DNA of 32,906 nucleotides from JAAKFL01 sp964629645 (lineage in GTDB: Bacteria; Chlamydiota; Chlamydiia; Chlamydiales; SLFE01), in NCBI GenBank assembly GCA_964629645.1, contig CAZVSU010000022.1, forward strand, positions 1-32,906, written 5' to 3'. Shown piece after piece: positions 1 through 8,359 of the stretch. How positions within the stretch are numbered: position 1 is the first letter of the stretch; the number at the start of each line of letters is the position of its first letter. Below the pieces are notes generated by a model. The model did not search any database. It had not been told where the DNA came from and was given only the letters and a program-made list of their open reading frames with translations. Made by a program: the position numbers and the translations under genes.

Positions 1-189
1 TATCATGGCTTCGACAACATCCGGGTCACTATTTCCTTCAAGATAATCGGTAAGAAGCCCCTGTTTGCCTGTTTTCCATGTCTCAAGAATGTTGGGATCC
101 GCTTCGGCAATGCGATTCAAATGGTCGGAGTCCTGGTAACGAGACGTTAGAAACGACCCGCCATCCACTTCCTCAACGAATGTCTTCAC
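1..189 (-). CDS. Unrecognised protein, N-terminal 63 residues (3' end outside window)
   Basis: An open frame enters from the left edge and begins at a GTG (189-187) that overlaps the TGA stop of the upstream MFS gene in a GTGA arrangement, a classic sign of translational coupling. The visible part starts MKTFVEEVDGGSF and is acidic and soluble-looking, with no signal peptide or membrane segment. I do not recognise the family. As the last visible gene of a minus-strand operon that includes an oxygenase, an SDR and a transporter, it could be another enzyme of that pathway, but nothing in these 63 residues shows this. Start choice rests on the overlap; the next in-frame Val/Met codons would leave a gap. 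Confidence 0.65.
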   Translation of the reverse strand, partial: MKTFVEEVDGGSFLTSRYQDSDHLNRIAEADPNILETWKTGKQGLLTDYLEGNSDPDVVEAMI

Positions 190-1421
190 TGTGCCACGCC
201 TGAGTCAACATCGCTGCGAGGGTCCATTTCGTAGGCCACAGGCGTGACATTAGGAAGGGCCTGAAAGTCTGTCTGCTCCTCAAGCGGAACCATCGGCCTT
301 TTGAAAATCACATAGAATCCGACTGATGCGAGGGCGCCGAGCAAAACGGTGAAATAGCCGAAGATCATCTCTATCCCTCCCGCTGAAATGAGTGTCGACG
401 ATGTGACAGGACCCAAAACAGAACCAAAACCATAAACAATCAAGAGCAGGGCTGTCGCTGCCGTAATTTGCGAGTGGTCAACGCGATCGCAAACCTGCGA
501 GACACTGACAGGATAGAGAGCAAAGGCTAAGCCTCCAATAAAAAAACAGATCGCCATGACAATTTCATTTGAGACGTGTGAGAATGAAAAACCAAATAGC
601 GATAAGAGCAGTGTCAGGAGGACAATGACCAGTTGTGTGGCTCTCCTGTCAAAGTAATCGGAGAGTTTGCCAATGGGGCCCTGCAAGACAACTCCCCCAC
701 CAAGCGTGATCGACATGAGATTTTCACTTGGAATTCCTCTCGATAGTGAAAAGAGAGGAAAGAAGCTAAAAATCGTGCTGATCATAAGGCCGGAAATGAA
801 ACAACCCACAACCCCGAACGGCGAGCGGTTAAAAAGCTTTGAAAAGCTTATCTCATCTGTTGTTTCCGGCAGCATGATTCTTTTCGTTGACAGACCGACG
901 GGAATCAGGCCGAGAGCCAAAAACATCGACGATAAAATATAGGGAACATAAGTATTGATGTCGATGGCCGCAAGAACCTGCTGGCTGACCGCCTGGGACA
1001 AGAGAAGGCATATCATGTAAAGCGATAAAATCGCTCCTCGATTGCGAAGAGTGCTGTGATGGAGCATCCAACTTTCAATCACAATGTATATAGCCGAAAG
1101 AGAAAGCCCAACTAAAAATCTGAGTAGAACCCAGGCGGAAAAAAACAAAAGAAGCGATTGTCCCAAAGTTGCTGTAATCGCAATACTTCCAAAAACCACA
1201 AGCGCCTGGACGTGGCCAACTCTCCTGATCACCCGTTCCATTTGAAACGCGCCGGTGAACATTCCCGCAAAATAGGCTGATTGAATGATTCCGATTTTAT
1301 AATCTTGGTAACCCGATAGGTCCAAGAATACGCTAACGAATGTAGTGAAAAACGCGCTCCCGAATATCATCAAGATGACAGATAACAAGGGAGCGGCAAA
1401 CTGAATGCAAAGACGAATCAT
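186..1421 (-). CDS. MFS transporter, YcaD-like family
   Basis: A 411-residue integral membrane protein with about 12 hydrophobic segments, the usual size for the major facilitator superfamily. The pattern closely follows E. coli YcaD: a first half with an SAYFAGM-type helix, an RxxGHVQA loop and an ESWM segment followed by RNRG, then a second half with GPIGKLSDYFDRR (the MFS loop 8-9 signature) and a GLAFALYPVSVSQ helix. Substrate is not predictable; YcaD relatives are poorly characterised proton-driven exporters or importers. The start lies 1 nt after the stop of the oxygenase gene, and its own stop overlaps the next start, so it is firmly in the operon. Inference: it moves the product or precursor of the neighbouring SDR/oxygenase, or an unrelated metabolite of the host cell. 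Confidence 0.85.
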   Translation of the reverse strand: MIRLCIQFAAPLLSVILMIFGSAFFTTFVSVFLDLSGYQDYKIGIIQSAYFAGMFTGAFQMERVIRRVGHVQALVVFGSIAITATLGQSLLLFFSAWVLLRFLVGLSLSAIYIVIESWMLHHSTLRNRGAILSLYMICLLLSQAVSQQVLAAIDINTYVPYILSSMFLALGLIPVGLSTKRIMLPETTDEISFSKLFNRSPFGVVGCFISGLMISTIFSFFPLFSLSRGIPSENLMSITLGGGVVLQGPIGKLSDYFDRRATQLVIVLLTLLLSLFGFSFSHVSNEIVMAICFFIGGLAFALYPVSVSQVCDRVDHSQITAATALLLIVYGFGSVLGPVTSSTLISAGGIEMIFGYFTVLLGALASVGFYVIFKRPMVPLEEQTDFQALPNVTPVAYEMDPRSDVDSGVAQ

Positions 1422-1422
1422 A

Positions 1423-2424
1423 TCATGCTGTCATAGCGGTCAAGATACGCCGCGGCCCTTCGAAAGGAGCGCGTCCGTGCATGGCAAGGATATTGTCGCA
1501 CACCATCAAATCGCCTCTTTTCCAAGGAAAGAAAACGGAGTTTTTATCGAGGACATCCATGACGTGATAAAGATCTTTTCGAGGAATTCTTTTCCCGTTT
1601 TTATGTTGCGCTTCGTGGACCAAAGTATTGGGTGTGCAGTAGAACATTTTTAATCCGATATAACGCCAAGTCCCGATAAACTTCGGGTTGTAATCGTAGA
1701 GATGAATCTGGTTGAACCACACTTTTTCGCGCGTTTCCGGGTGTTCGATCGATGTCGGCCCGACTTGACTGATTTCAAGCCAATCGTTCTTAAGCCACTT
1801 GAAATCGAAATTTTTCTCCCGGCACCGCTTTTCGACTTCTTCTTTGGAGTCGGTCTCGAAAACATCGATCCAGTTTTTGTGTCCTTTTTGGATCTTGTTC
1901 ATAAGGTCCATAACCACACTTTTGTGATAGTATCGGGAAATATAGTTCAAACCTCCCTTTTCAAATCGCTCCCTGACGGAAGGGTCGACATCGCGGTAAA
2001 TTTTTCTCGCGTCGCCTATGAAAGTTTCCCCTCCTGATTTTGGGGGAAGATCGCAGTAGAAGCAGATGTGTTTGGGAAAATTCTTCTGAAAGCTGAGCTC
2101 GTTGTGCAAAGGGATCTTTATCCCTGGAGGCGCCTCTGTCGACGTATAGACGGCTCCCTTTACTTTTGTCCGGGGACTATCGCCTCCGATATAATTCACT
2201 TTTTTTCCGATATCGAGCCAGTCGACGGTTTCGTTGAAATCTTCGAGCCCGTCAATGGGACAGTTTCTGAATAAGACGCACCCATATTTTTTGAGCATCT
2301 CTTTCACCATAGGGAGCTCTTGCTGCAAAAGCTGCCCAAATTCATCGCGCCTTAGGGATTGTGTTGGCTCAAGCACCAGCGGCATTTCTTGTTCGGTGAT
2401 AAAACTTTTCTTAAATTCAGTCAT
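1423..2424 (-). CDS. TauD/TfdA (SyrP-like) Fe(II)/2-oxoglutarate-dependent oxygenase
   Basis: A 333-residue protein of the taurine catabolism dioxygenase (TauD/TfdA) superfamily, which hydroxylates or desaturates small molecules using Fe(II), O2 and 2-oxoglutarate. The metal-binding facial triad is visible: His107 and Glu109 in the LHNELSF motif (HxE in place of the commoner HxD, as in SyrP-type enzymes) and His316 near the C-terminus in MHGRAPFEGPRR, followed by Arg325/326, which would hold the 2-oxoglutarate carboxylate. The N-terminal region contains the usual GCVLFRN strand. No signal peptide, so cytoplasmic or possibly secreted by type III. A GGGGGA ribosome-binding site sits just before the ATG. 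It lies 27 nt after the PI-kinase-like gene and 1 nt before the MFS gene. Substrate unknown; SyrP-like members act on amino acid or peptidyl intermediates. Confidence 0.85.
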   Translation of the reverse strand: MTEFKKSFITEQEMPLVLEPTQSLRRDEFGQLLQQELPMVKEMLKKYGCVLFRNCPIDGLEDFNETVDWLDIGKKVNYIGGDSPRTKVKGAVYTSTEAPPGIKIPLHNELSFQKNFPKHICFYCDLPPKSGGETFIGDARKIYRDVDPSVRERFEKGGLNYISRYYHKSVVMDLMNKIQKGHKNWIDVFETDSKEEVEKRCREKNFDFKWLKNDWLEISQVGPTSIEHPETREKVWFNQIHLYDYNPKFIGTWRYIGLKMFYCTPNTLVHEAQHKNGKRIPRKDLYHVMDVLDKNSVFFPWKRGDLMVCDNILAMHGRAPFEGPRRILTAMTA

Positions 2425-2451
2425 GGGTCCCCCAAGAGTTATAAGACAACT

Positions 2452-3834
2452 TTATAAAAATTCGTCACAAAGCGCAATACTCTTTCCTACATCACCAGAG
2501 CTTGCGGCATGTCTGCGCACAAAATTTTCTGATTGTTTAAAATCCTTTTCGGTCTTCATCTTCGCAAGTTTACGAATAGGGATGTCATGCTCTGCAAAAA
2601 AGGCGAGCGTCCTGTAGCGCTCTCGCGTCGTCTCAATCTGACTTTCCTGGGTGATCAACCCCTTTTCGTCAAAAGAGGCTAAAAGGGCGTTCAACTGTTC
2701 CAAATTTCTAAGAATCCTTTTTTTGGCTTCTGGACCGAACGGCCGTTTGGCGTGGGGATAGTGTTCCCAAGGATATAAATTGAGGCGGGACATGACAGTT
2801 GTCGGGTGGTGAAAAGGAAAGGAAATGCCATTATCGATGCAAAAGACCCCTTGTTCAGAAAACAAAAGGTTGTTAAGGCTGCGGTCGATGGCACAGATCG
2901 CAAAATCTGTCTCAGCCAGTCGTTCGAACTGTTCTTGCGTCAACTTCTGGCAGATCAATTTTTGTGACCGCTTGCGAATTTTGATCCACTTTTTACCTCC
3001 CACCAGGTAAGACCTCTTCGAGGATATGCCAAACATTTTTCCCGCAGTGTAAGAATTGGGCACGTAGAGCTGAAACGAGCCTGATTTGACCTTCTTGGGG
3101 GCAAAGTGGACGCTGCGAAAGGTCTCTTTTCTCGTCGTCGGGACAGTATCAAGATCAAACTCGCAGCTTAAAAGGCTGGCCATCACTTCCGATTTATAGC
3201 CGTTGCCGCTTTGGAGCGATGTGATCGTTGCGCACACTTTGAATGACTCTGTGAGGCTCTTGAAGGTTCGAATGCGGCTCGATGAATGTTTTGAGAGGAC
3301 CTCCTCATCCCACGGCTTAAAGACTCCAATAGGATGACCTGATAAATCTTTCAAAAAATAGGATCCGTTGACACCTTCGGATATAGGGAAAGGGGCAACA
3401 CCAAGCTTTAAGGCAAGACAAGCTGCTTTCCTCGCAGCCCTATAGAACCTCTCGTCTCTTGTGAGGGTTTGACATCCGATTTCCAGGTATTGATCTCGGT
3501 ATTTTTGATATCCCTTGAATAGCTTGGGGAGAAGGGCGTTCAGTATTTTGTCTGAAATGAGGCTTCGGTCGAAAATAGTTTCCTCTAAGTTGACCATCCG
3601 TTTCAAAAAAAAGGTGCGGTATTCGTCTTTAAGATCGGAGGAATATCTCTCATTCAATTCCTTGACCAAACGCCTGACAACACGGCGCAACCGTTCGCTT
3701 TCACCGCCGCTCGAGCGTTGATGACAGCTGATGCTTAGCCGCTTGTCCTCTTTGTTGAACATGACGGTCTGTTTATATTTGAGGGCTGAAATCGTGGCGT
3801 AAGCTTGGCTGAGCTTTTTTGAAGAAAATTCCAT
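2452..3834 (-). CDS. Type II phosphatidylinositol 4-kinase-like kinase
   Basis: A 460-residue protein whose central part resembles type II PI4-kinases (PI3_PI4_kinase fold). A nucleotide-binding segment reads GSYFLKD at about 157-163 followed by IGVFKP with Lys173, as in human PI4KII (GSYFVKD...AVFKP). A catalytic-loop-like AIDRSLNN (Asp317, Asn322) and an IDNGISFPFHHP segment (Asp334, metal-binding) match the TDRGNDN and IDNGLAFPLKHP motifs of that family, and a tryptophan/proline-rich stretch follows as in PI4KII. The N-terminal 150 residues are basic, helical and not recognised. The frame is open upstream, but the extra 35 residues would overlap the SDR gene, so I take the ATG at 3834, 13 nt after that gene's stop. 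No signal peptide. Function is inferred: it could phosphorylate host phosphoinositide or a protein. Bacterial homologues of this fold are known as effectors in Legionella. Confidence 0.75.
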   Translation of the reverse strand: MEFSSKKLSQAYATISALKYKQTVMFNKEDKRLSISCHQRSSGGESERLRRVVRRLVKELNERYSSDLKDEYRTFFLKRMVNLEETIFDRSLISDKILNALLPKLFKGYQKYRDQYLEIGCQTLTRDERFYRAARKAACLALKLGVAPFPISEGVNGSYFLKDLSGHPIGVFKPWDEEVLSKHSSSRIRTFKSLTESFKVCATITSLQSGNGYKSEVMASLLSCEFDLDTVPTTRKETFRSVHFAPKKVKSGSFQLYVPNSYTAGKMFGISSKRSYLVGGKKWIKIRKRSQKLICQKLTQEQFERLAETDFAICAIDRSLNNLLFSEQGVFCIDNGISFPFHHPTTVMSRLNLYPWEHYPHAKRPFGPEAKKRILRNLEQLNALLASFDEKGLITQESQIETTRERYRTLAFFAEHDIPIRKLAKMKTEKDFKQSENFVRRHAASSGDVGKSIALCDEFL

Positions 3835-3847
3835 GGCGGACCGCTTG

Positions 3848-4660
3848 TTAAAGGAAAAAATCGGGTTGCAGGGTGGCTTCAGGGTCGACAGCATATTGAG
3901 AGAGGTCGACCTCTCCCCCTTGCTTAAGAACATCCTCATCGATAAAGAACTGCCCCGATTGCGGCGGCGTCATCGTGAAGATTGCAAACGCCGCATCCGA
4001 CACAATCCGATCGTCTCGGCTGTTGGGAACAGCTTCAGGGAAAAAGACTTCAATCGCGCTCGTTTTGATCGTTGTCTTCGGCCAAAGAGAATTGACAAAC
4101 ACCCCATCGGACTTAAACTCTTCTGCCATCCCAAGAGTGCAGAAGCTCATTCCGTACTTGGAAAGGGTATAAGCAAGATGAGGCGCAAACCATTTGGGAT
4201 CGAGATTCAGAGGGGGCGAAAGATTTAAGATGTGCCCCTCTTCCGCCTTCTTGAGGTAGGGCACGCACGCCCGAGAACAACAAAATGTGGCGCGCGCATT
4301 GCACTCCTGCATCAAATCAAAGCGCTTCATCGGCGTGCTTATCGTTGAGGAGATAAAGATCGCGCTCGCATTATTCACGAGAATGTCAAGTCCCCCAAAT
4401 TCTGCCACGGCCGCGTCTACTGCTTGAGCAATCTGCTCTTCATCACGGACGTCGCATTTGATCGGCAACGCCTTGCCGCCCGCTTCCTCACACTCTTTTG
4501 CGACCGTGTGGATGGTGCCTGGCAGTTTGGGATGGGGCTCGTCTGTTTTGGCTAAAATCGCCACGTGCGCCCCTTCTTTGGCAAGACGAAGAGCGATGGC
4601 TCTCCCAATTCCGCGGCTGGCGCCTGTGATCAAAGCTTTCTTTCCTTTTAGCGATCTCAC
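3848..4660 (-). CDS. Short-chain dehydrogenase/reductase, HSDL2-like
   Basis: A 270-residue Rossmann-fold SDR. The N-terminus reads LKGKKALITGASRGIGRA, the TGxxxGxG dinucleotide-binding motif, followed by the NNAS motif at the end of strand 4 and a YTLSK catalytic Tyr-xxx-Lys with the upstream Ser replaced by a run LNLSPP. The long AKTDEPHPKLPGT loop after strand 2 and the KTTIKT segment are typical of HSDL2 (hydroxysteroid dehydrogenase-like 2) proteins, here without their SCP2 domain. The frame extends 49 codons further upstream inside the preceding gene; I choose the GTG at 4660 because it forms a GTGA overlap with that gene's stop and begins right before the fold. Substrate unknown; a hydroxyacyl or ketone substrate is plausible. 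Confidence 0.85.
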   Translation of the reverse strand: MRSLKGKKALITGASRGIGRAIALRLAKEGAHVAILAKTDEPHPKLPGTIHTVAKECEEAGGKALPIKCDVRDEEQIAQAVDAAVAEFGGLDILVNNASAIFISSTISTPMKRFDLMQECNARATFCCSRACVPYLKKAEEGHILNLSPPLNLDPKWFAPHLAYTLSKYGMSFCTLGMAEEFKSDGVFVNSLWPKTTIKTSAIEVFFPEAVPNSRDDRIVSDAAFAIFTMTPPQSGQFFIDEDVLKQGGEVDLSQYAVDPEATLQPDFFL

Positions 4661-6300
4661 ACAAGGCTCCCTTTTTTCGTTTCCAGATCTTGGCATGTTT
4701 TGTCTAAATCGGCGATGCTTTTTTGGAACTGAATCAAAAAGTCCACAGTCTCGATCGCATTTTTCAAAGTGGGGCGGTCTCTGCCATGCGGGCGCATCAA
4801 CCCCCAAATGAGGTGTTCGATCGTTCCCTGTTCCGGTTCTTCGTATTCGCGGTTCCGTCTGATTCCTTCGATCCCTGTCAACGCTGTAATGGGGTGTTCT
4901 CGTAAAAATTGCGTCACTTCTGTCTCTTCATCGAAAAAGAGAGCGTACATCGTGTGCCCTAAAAGCCAAAGGTCTGTCGATTCGTCGTAGGTGTCGCTTT
5001 CCTTTGCCAGGCACGCTTGGTCAAAACCGATCAAGGCACCCGAGATTTCGCTTCCCTTATCCACAAGAATCGTCGTCGGTGAGATGTTGAGGTGAAGGTA
5101 ACCTTTCTCGTGGATTTCATTAAGCCCGTGCAAAATGTCGAGCATAACATGGTGCTTTTCAGAGAGATTGAGGCGCCTTTCTCGAATGCATGTCTCCAAA
5201 GAGCCCTCATTATAGAACTTAAGAATAAATGTCCTGACGAAGTGGGAGCGATCTTTTGATCGGTAGGTGACGCTTGTTTCAAGTTCCCCGATCCCGCGAA
5301 GCCCTTTCATCGATCGGTAAATTTCCAGTTGCCTGTCTGAAGCCTGTTCTTTTTTCTCGGTCCAGTGGGGGATCTTTGTGTAGAGCGCGTCTGTATAGTT
5401 GTTGTATTCAAACATTCTCTTGACTTTCGGGATATCGGTTTGTGCTTTGAGGTGAACATAGACGCGGTCAGTAAAAACTGTGAGGGTGCGGGCAAGCTTT
5501 GTTTTTTCCTTTCTCTTAATCACGCCCCGGCAGAAAGAAACCGCATGCTCTTTGATTTCTTTTTTCAAAGCGGCGCGATTTTCCTCGAGAAATTCGTAAA
5601 TATTGATCATCGCTTGTTTCGTCAGCTCTTTTGGAAGAAGGGCCATAGGTTTGGCCGATGACTTGATGCGGCGCTTTTCAAACGGCGTCAGATCACTGAC
5701 AGACCGTTCAGATAAGTTGGGGGAAATCTGATGCATCCCCGCCTTTTGCCTTAAATACTCTTCCTCCTTGATGGCGCGTTCGCTAATGAGCCGCTCAAGT
5801 TTTGCGTATTCTGCCCCGACCTGTTCCCAGGCTTGAAAAAATAATTGATAGACTTGCTCGAACGTTTTTTTCTTATCCCGCTCTCCGGCGTAATGCTCTT
5901 CAATGATTTTGACCCCTCTCGCAGCGTCCCTGACCCTCCTGCATAGTTTCATGAGATCGGGTTTAAACGACGCTTTTTGATCGATCGAAATGTCTGATGA
6001 CGCGAGAACGAGCTGGATTTTTTGGGTGACCAAAAGGACATCGTCTCTTAGCTCACGGATCCCTTTTGCTAACTTTAGGTAGTCGGTCTCTGCCGACAAT
6101 GTTCTTGATGTCGAGACCCACAAACTCGAGATCAGACCTTTTCCGATCGTCCCTTCCACCCATCCCCCGCCCGACATATAAAAACACCCATCCGTTGCAT
6201 CGCGGTAGTAGTAGGTATTGGGTTCGACTTTCCCAAGTGATTTTAGCGGCTCGTTGACGACTTTCAAGCCATCAATCAGGTCTTGGATATCGTAGTTCAT
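4657..6300 (-). CDS. Large protein with C-terminal degenerate protein-kinase domain (pseudokinase-like)
   Basis: A 547-residue protein, first gene of the minus-strand operon. Residues 1-300 are largely helical and charged with no recognised domain. Residues about 330-535 look like a protein kinase C-lobe: IHEKGYLHLNISPTTILVD at 396-414 aligns with the catalytic loop HRDLKPxNIL, but the catalytic Asp is Asn405 and the metal-binding Asn is Thr; the DFG motif is replaced by GFD (425-427); the DxWxLG helix F signature (DLWLLGHTMYALFF) is kept. The N-lobe Gly-rich loop and VAIK lysine are not evident. I infer a pseudokinase scaffold or an atypical kinase. A strong AAGGAG site precedes the ATG. No signal peptide. 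Kinase-like proteins of this kind in Chlamydia relatives are candidate type III effectors, which is not shown here. Confidence 0.7.
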   Translation of the reverse strand: MNYDIQDLIDGLKVVNEPLKSLGKVEPNTYYYRDATDGCFYMSGGGWVEGTIGKGLISSLWVSTSRTLSAETDYLKLAKGIRELRDDVLLVTQKIQLVLASSDISIDQKASFKPDLMKLCRRVRDAARGVKIIEEHYAGERDKKKTFEQVYQLFFQAWEQVGAEYAKLERLISERAIKEEEYLRQKAGMHQISPNLSERSVSDLTPFEKRRIKSSAKPMALLPKELTKQAMINIYEFLEENRAALKKEIKEHAVSFCRGVIKRKEKTKLARTLTVFTDRVYVHLKAQTDIPKVKRMFEYNNYTDALYTKIPHWTEKKEQASDRQLEIYRSMKGLRGIGELETSVTYRSKDRSHFVRTFILKFYNEGSLETCIRERRLNLSEKHHVMLDILHGLNEIHEKGYLHLNISPTTILVDKGSEISGALIGFDQACLAKESDTYDESTDLWLLGHTMYALFFDEETEVTQFLREHPITALTGIEGIRRNREYEEPEQGTIEHLIWGLMRPHGRDRPTLKNAIETVDFLIQFQKSIADLDKTCQDLETKKGSLV

Positions 6301-6324
6301 GATCGCTTCTCCTTCTGTTCACTC

Positions 6325-6341
6325 CCCGTTCATTCAACGGG
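6325..6341 (-). other. Small hairpin in the operon leader
   Basis: CCCGTT and AACGGG arms around a 5-nt loop lie just upstream of the ribosome-binding site of the kinase-like gene. It has no U-tract in either direction, so it is unlikely to be an intrinsic terminator; it could stabilise the mRNA 5' end or affect initiation. Confidence 0.45.
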
Positions 6342-6343
6342 CC

Positions 6344-6382
6344 AGGGGCATTTTCTCTCAATTTAAAAACGAAAATGCCTCT
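6344..6382 (-). other. 12-bp stem hairpin between ispG and the kinase-like operon
   Basis: Arms AGGGGCATTTTC and GAAAATGCCTCT (one G-U wobble) enclose a 15-nt A/T-rich loop. It lies about 100 nt after the ispG stop and 44 nt before the next minus-strand start. It may be an ispG terminator without a good U-run, or a leader structure of the operon; the sequence cannot separate these. Confidence 0.5.
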
Positions 6383-6408
6383 GCAACACGATCTTACTTA
6401 ATTTAATA

Positions 6409-6437
6409 TGACGTTACCCATTTTGAAAAGAACGTCA
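6409..6437. promoter_or_regulatory. Operator-like inverted repeat TGACGTT-N15-AACGTCA
   Basis: Seven-base perfect arms separated by 15 nt sit 110-140 nt upstream of the kinase-like gene and downstream of ispG. The spacing (centres about two helical turns apart) is typical of a dimeric regulator site, and a TATTAA-like -10 hexamer lies just downstream on the minus strand. No known regulator motif is recognised, so this is inference only. Confidence 0.3.
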
Positions 6438-6486
6438 AGAAAATGTTTGAACAACAGAGAAAGAAAAAAAGATATGAAATTGATGA

Positions 6487-8292
6487 TCAGAGGGTTGCAG
6501 CAGGATCTTGCCACTTGCCATGCGCTTTGATCAGCGCGATAAGCCTCTCGTCGGCGTCGTGGTGGTCAATATTTTTTTCGACACAGGTCTTTCCAACATA
6601 AAGGTCGATTTTGTCGCTTTTTGAACCGACATATCCAAAATCGGCGTCCGCCATTTCACCGGGTCCGTTGACGATACACCCCATGATTGCGATTTTTACG
6701 CCGGGTAGATGCGCTGTCTTATCACGTATCCGTTTCGTGACCTCCTGCAGATTGAACAAGGTCCGTCCGCAGCTTGGACATGAAATGAATTCTGTTTTCA
6801 CTGCCCTCATCCTAGACCCTTGCAGGATGCGGAAGCTCAGGTCGGCCAGGGCGTCGGGGCTATGAGGCCCTTCAAGCATAAGACCCTCCCCAAATCCGTC
6901 GCAAAGAAGGGCGCCGCATTCTGCGCTGGCCTGAATGACGGTGTCGTCCCAGCTTTGGTCGTACCGAAAATTGAGGATCACAGGAGCGTCGATGGCGTCG
7001 GAGCGCAAACGTTCGAAAAATTTTCTCGCTTTTTGCAGCCGCCCATCCGAAGGGAGGGACAGGAGAATCAGTTCGGGATTGAGGGTGATCAGTTGATCCC
7101 AGTTTTCTTCGCTTCTAACTGAGACAACGCTTTCGGTTTGCTGCGGCAACAGAGCAAAACGGGACTGCGCCGTCGTTTGACCCACAGTTGAGAGGTCGAT
7201 CGGATCTGTGATCACTGGAAGAGAGGCGTCGCGCTTTTGAGGCAGAAGAATAAAATCAGGTTCGACCTTCCCTACTTCTTCCGGATTTGCAAGGGAAAGG
7301 GCCACTGAGCCGTTTGGATGTAAATAATGGGGGGACGCGGTGTTTCGTTTTTCAAACTTCATAAAGTCGCGCGACTCAAAAAAGGGGTCTGTCCCTTTCC
7401 CCTGGCTCCTTTCAGCCAATGAGACAAGTCGCCGGCAGGGGTCCATTTCATGCCAGGGATCTTCGGTCAGAGAAACCCGCACCGTGTCCCCCAAACCATC
7501 CAAAAGCAAGGAGCCGATGCCAATGGCGGATTTCACCCTGCCATCTTCCCCTTCTCCTGCTTCCGTCACACCAAGGTGGAGGGGATAATTCCATCCGAGT
7601 TCTATCATCTTAGACACTAAGAGCCTGTAAGCTTGGATCATAATTTTGGGATTGCTCGACTTCATCGAAAACACAAAATTATGGAAGTCATATTTTCGGC
7701 ATATATGCGCATATTCAAGAGCCGACTCCACCATGCCGATCGGGGTGTCGCCAAAGCGATTCATAATCCGATCCGATAAAGAGCCGTGGTTCGTGCCGAT
7801 GCGGAGGGCGCGCCCTAGTGCCTTGCATTTTTCGATTAATGGTGCGAATTTTTCTTCGATTCTCTGGCGTTCTGCAAGATAAATCTCCTCATTATACTCA
7901 ATGACTTGAAAAGAGGCCCGTTTATCGACAAAATTACCCGGATTGATCCTCACTTTTTCAACCGAATCGGCCACCATGAGGGCCGCCGGAGGATAAAAAT
8001 GGATGTCGGCCGCAAGAGGAATCAGGCACCCTTTTGCGATCAGTTTCGATTTGATCGCCTCGCACGCCTCGGCCTCTTTTTTCCCTTGAACCGTGACCCT
8101 CACGATCTCACAGCCGGCATCGGCTAGCTTGATAATTTGCTGGGCAGTCCCTTCGACGTCGCGGGTGCTGGTCGTGGTCATCGATTGAATCCGAATAGGA
8201 TTTGATCCTCCAACCCCAACCGTACCCACTTTGACTTCTCTTGTGGGCCAGCGACGGCAGCGACTTGTTGATACGCAATATTTTTGGCTCAT
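6487..8292 (-). CDS. ispG: 4-hydroxy-3-methylbut-2-en-1-yl diphosphate synthase (flavodoxin/ferredoxin), chlamydial long form
   Basis: Penultimate enzyme of the MEP isoprenoid pathway: reductive dehydration of MEcPP to HMBPP in the cytoplasm with a [4Fe-4S] cluster. The N-terminal TIM-barrel region begins PTREVKVGTVGVGG and carries the IQSMTTTSTRD and AADIHFYPPAAL motifs. A ~250-residue insert follows, typical of plants, Bacteroidetes and Chlamydiae (three-domain type). The C-terminal domain has the cluster ligands in SCPSCGRTLFNL and MGCIVNGPGEMADADFGYVG. The frame could start 12 codons earlier, but the ATG at 8292 has an AGGTGG site and gives 601 residues, the usual chlamydial length. The earlier start would also intrude on the divergent promoter region. 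It stands alone here, divergent from the coiled-coil gene. Confidence 0.96.
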   Translation of the reverse strand: MSQKYCVSTSRCRRWPTREVKVGTVGVGGSNPIRIQSMTTTSTRDVEGTAQQIIKLADAGCEIVRVTVQGKKEAEACEAIKSKLIAKGCLIPLAADIHFYPPAALMVADSVEKVRINPGNFVDKRASFQVIEYNEEIYLAERQRIEEKFAPLIEKCKALGRALRIGTNHGSLSDRIMNRFGDTPIGMVESALEYAHICRKYDFHNFVFSMKSSNPKIMIQAYRLLVSKMIELGWNYPLHLGVTEAGEGEDGRVKSAIGIGSLLLDGLGDTVRVSLTEDPWHEMDPCRRLVSLAERSQGKGTDPFFESRDFMKFEKRNTASPHYLHPNGSVALSLANPEEVGKVEPDFILLPQKRDASLPVITDPIDLSTVGQTTAQSRFALLPQQTESVVSVRSEENWDQLITLNPELILLSLPSDGRLQKARKFFERLRSDAIDAPVILNFRYDQSWDDTVIQASAECGALLCDGFGEGLMLEGPHSPDALADLSFRILQGSRMRAVKTEFISCPSCGRTLFNLQEVTKRIRDKTAHLPGVKIAIMGCIVNGPGEMADADFGYVGSKSDKIDLYVGKTCVEKNIDHHDADERLIALIKAHGKWQDPAATL

Positions 8293-8359
8293 ACCACCTA
8301 TTTTAATGCGACGTGCTAAAAGATCCAAGGCAAAAAGAGGGCCTAAGCTCGAGCAACAA

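Noticed and set aside
3835..3939. 35-codon N-terminal extension of the PI4KII-like protein
   Set aside because: It lies inside the SDR gene's 3' end and has no start signal, whereas the ATG at 3834 follows that stop by 13 nt.
4661..4807. 49-codon N-terminal extension of the HSDL2-like SDR
   Set aside because: Lies within the kinase-like gene; the translation lacks family resemblance and the GTGA junction at 4660 is convincing.
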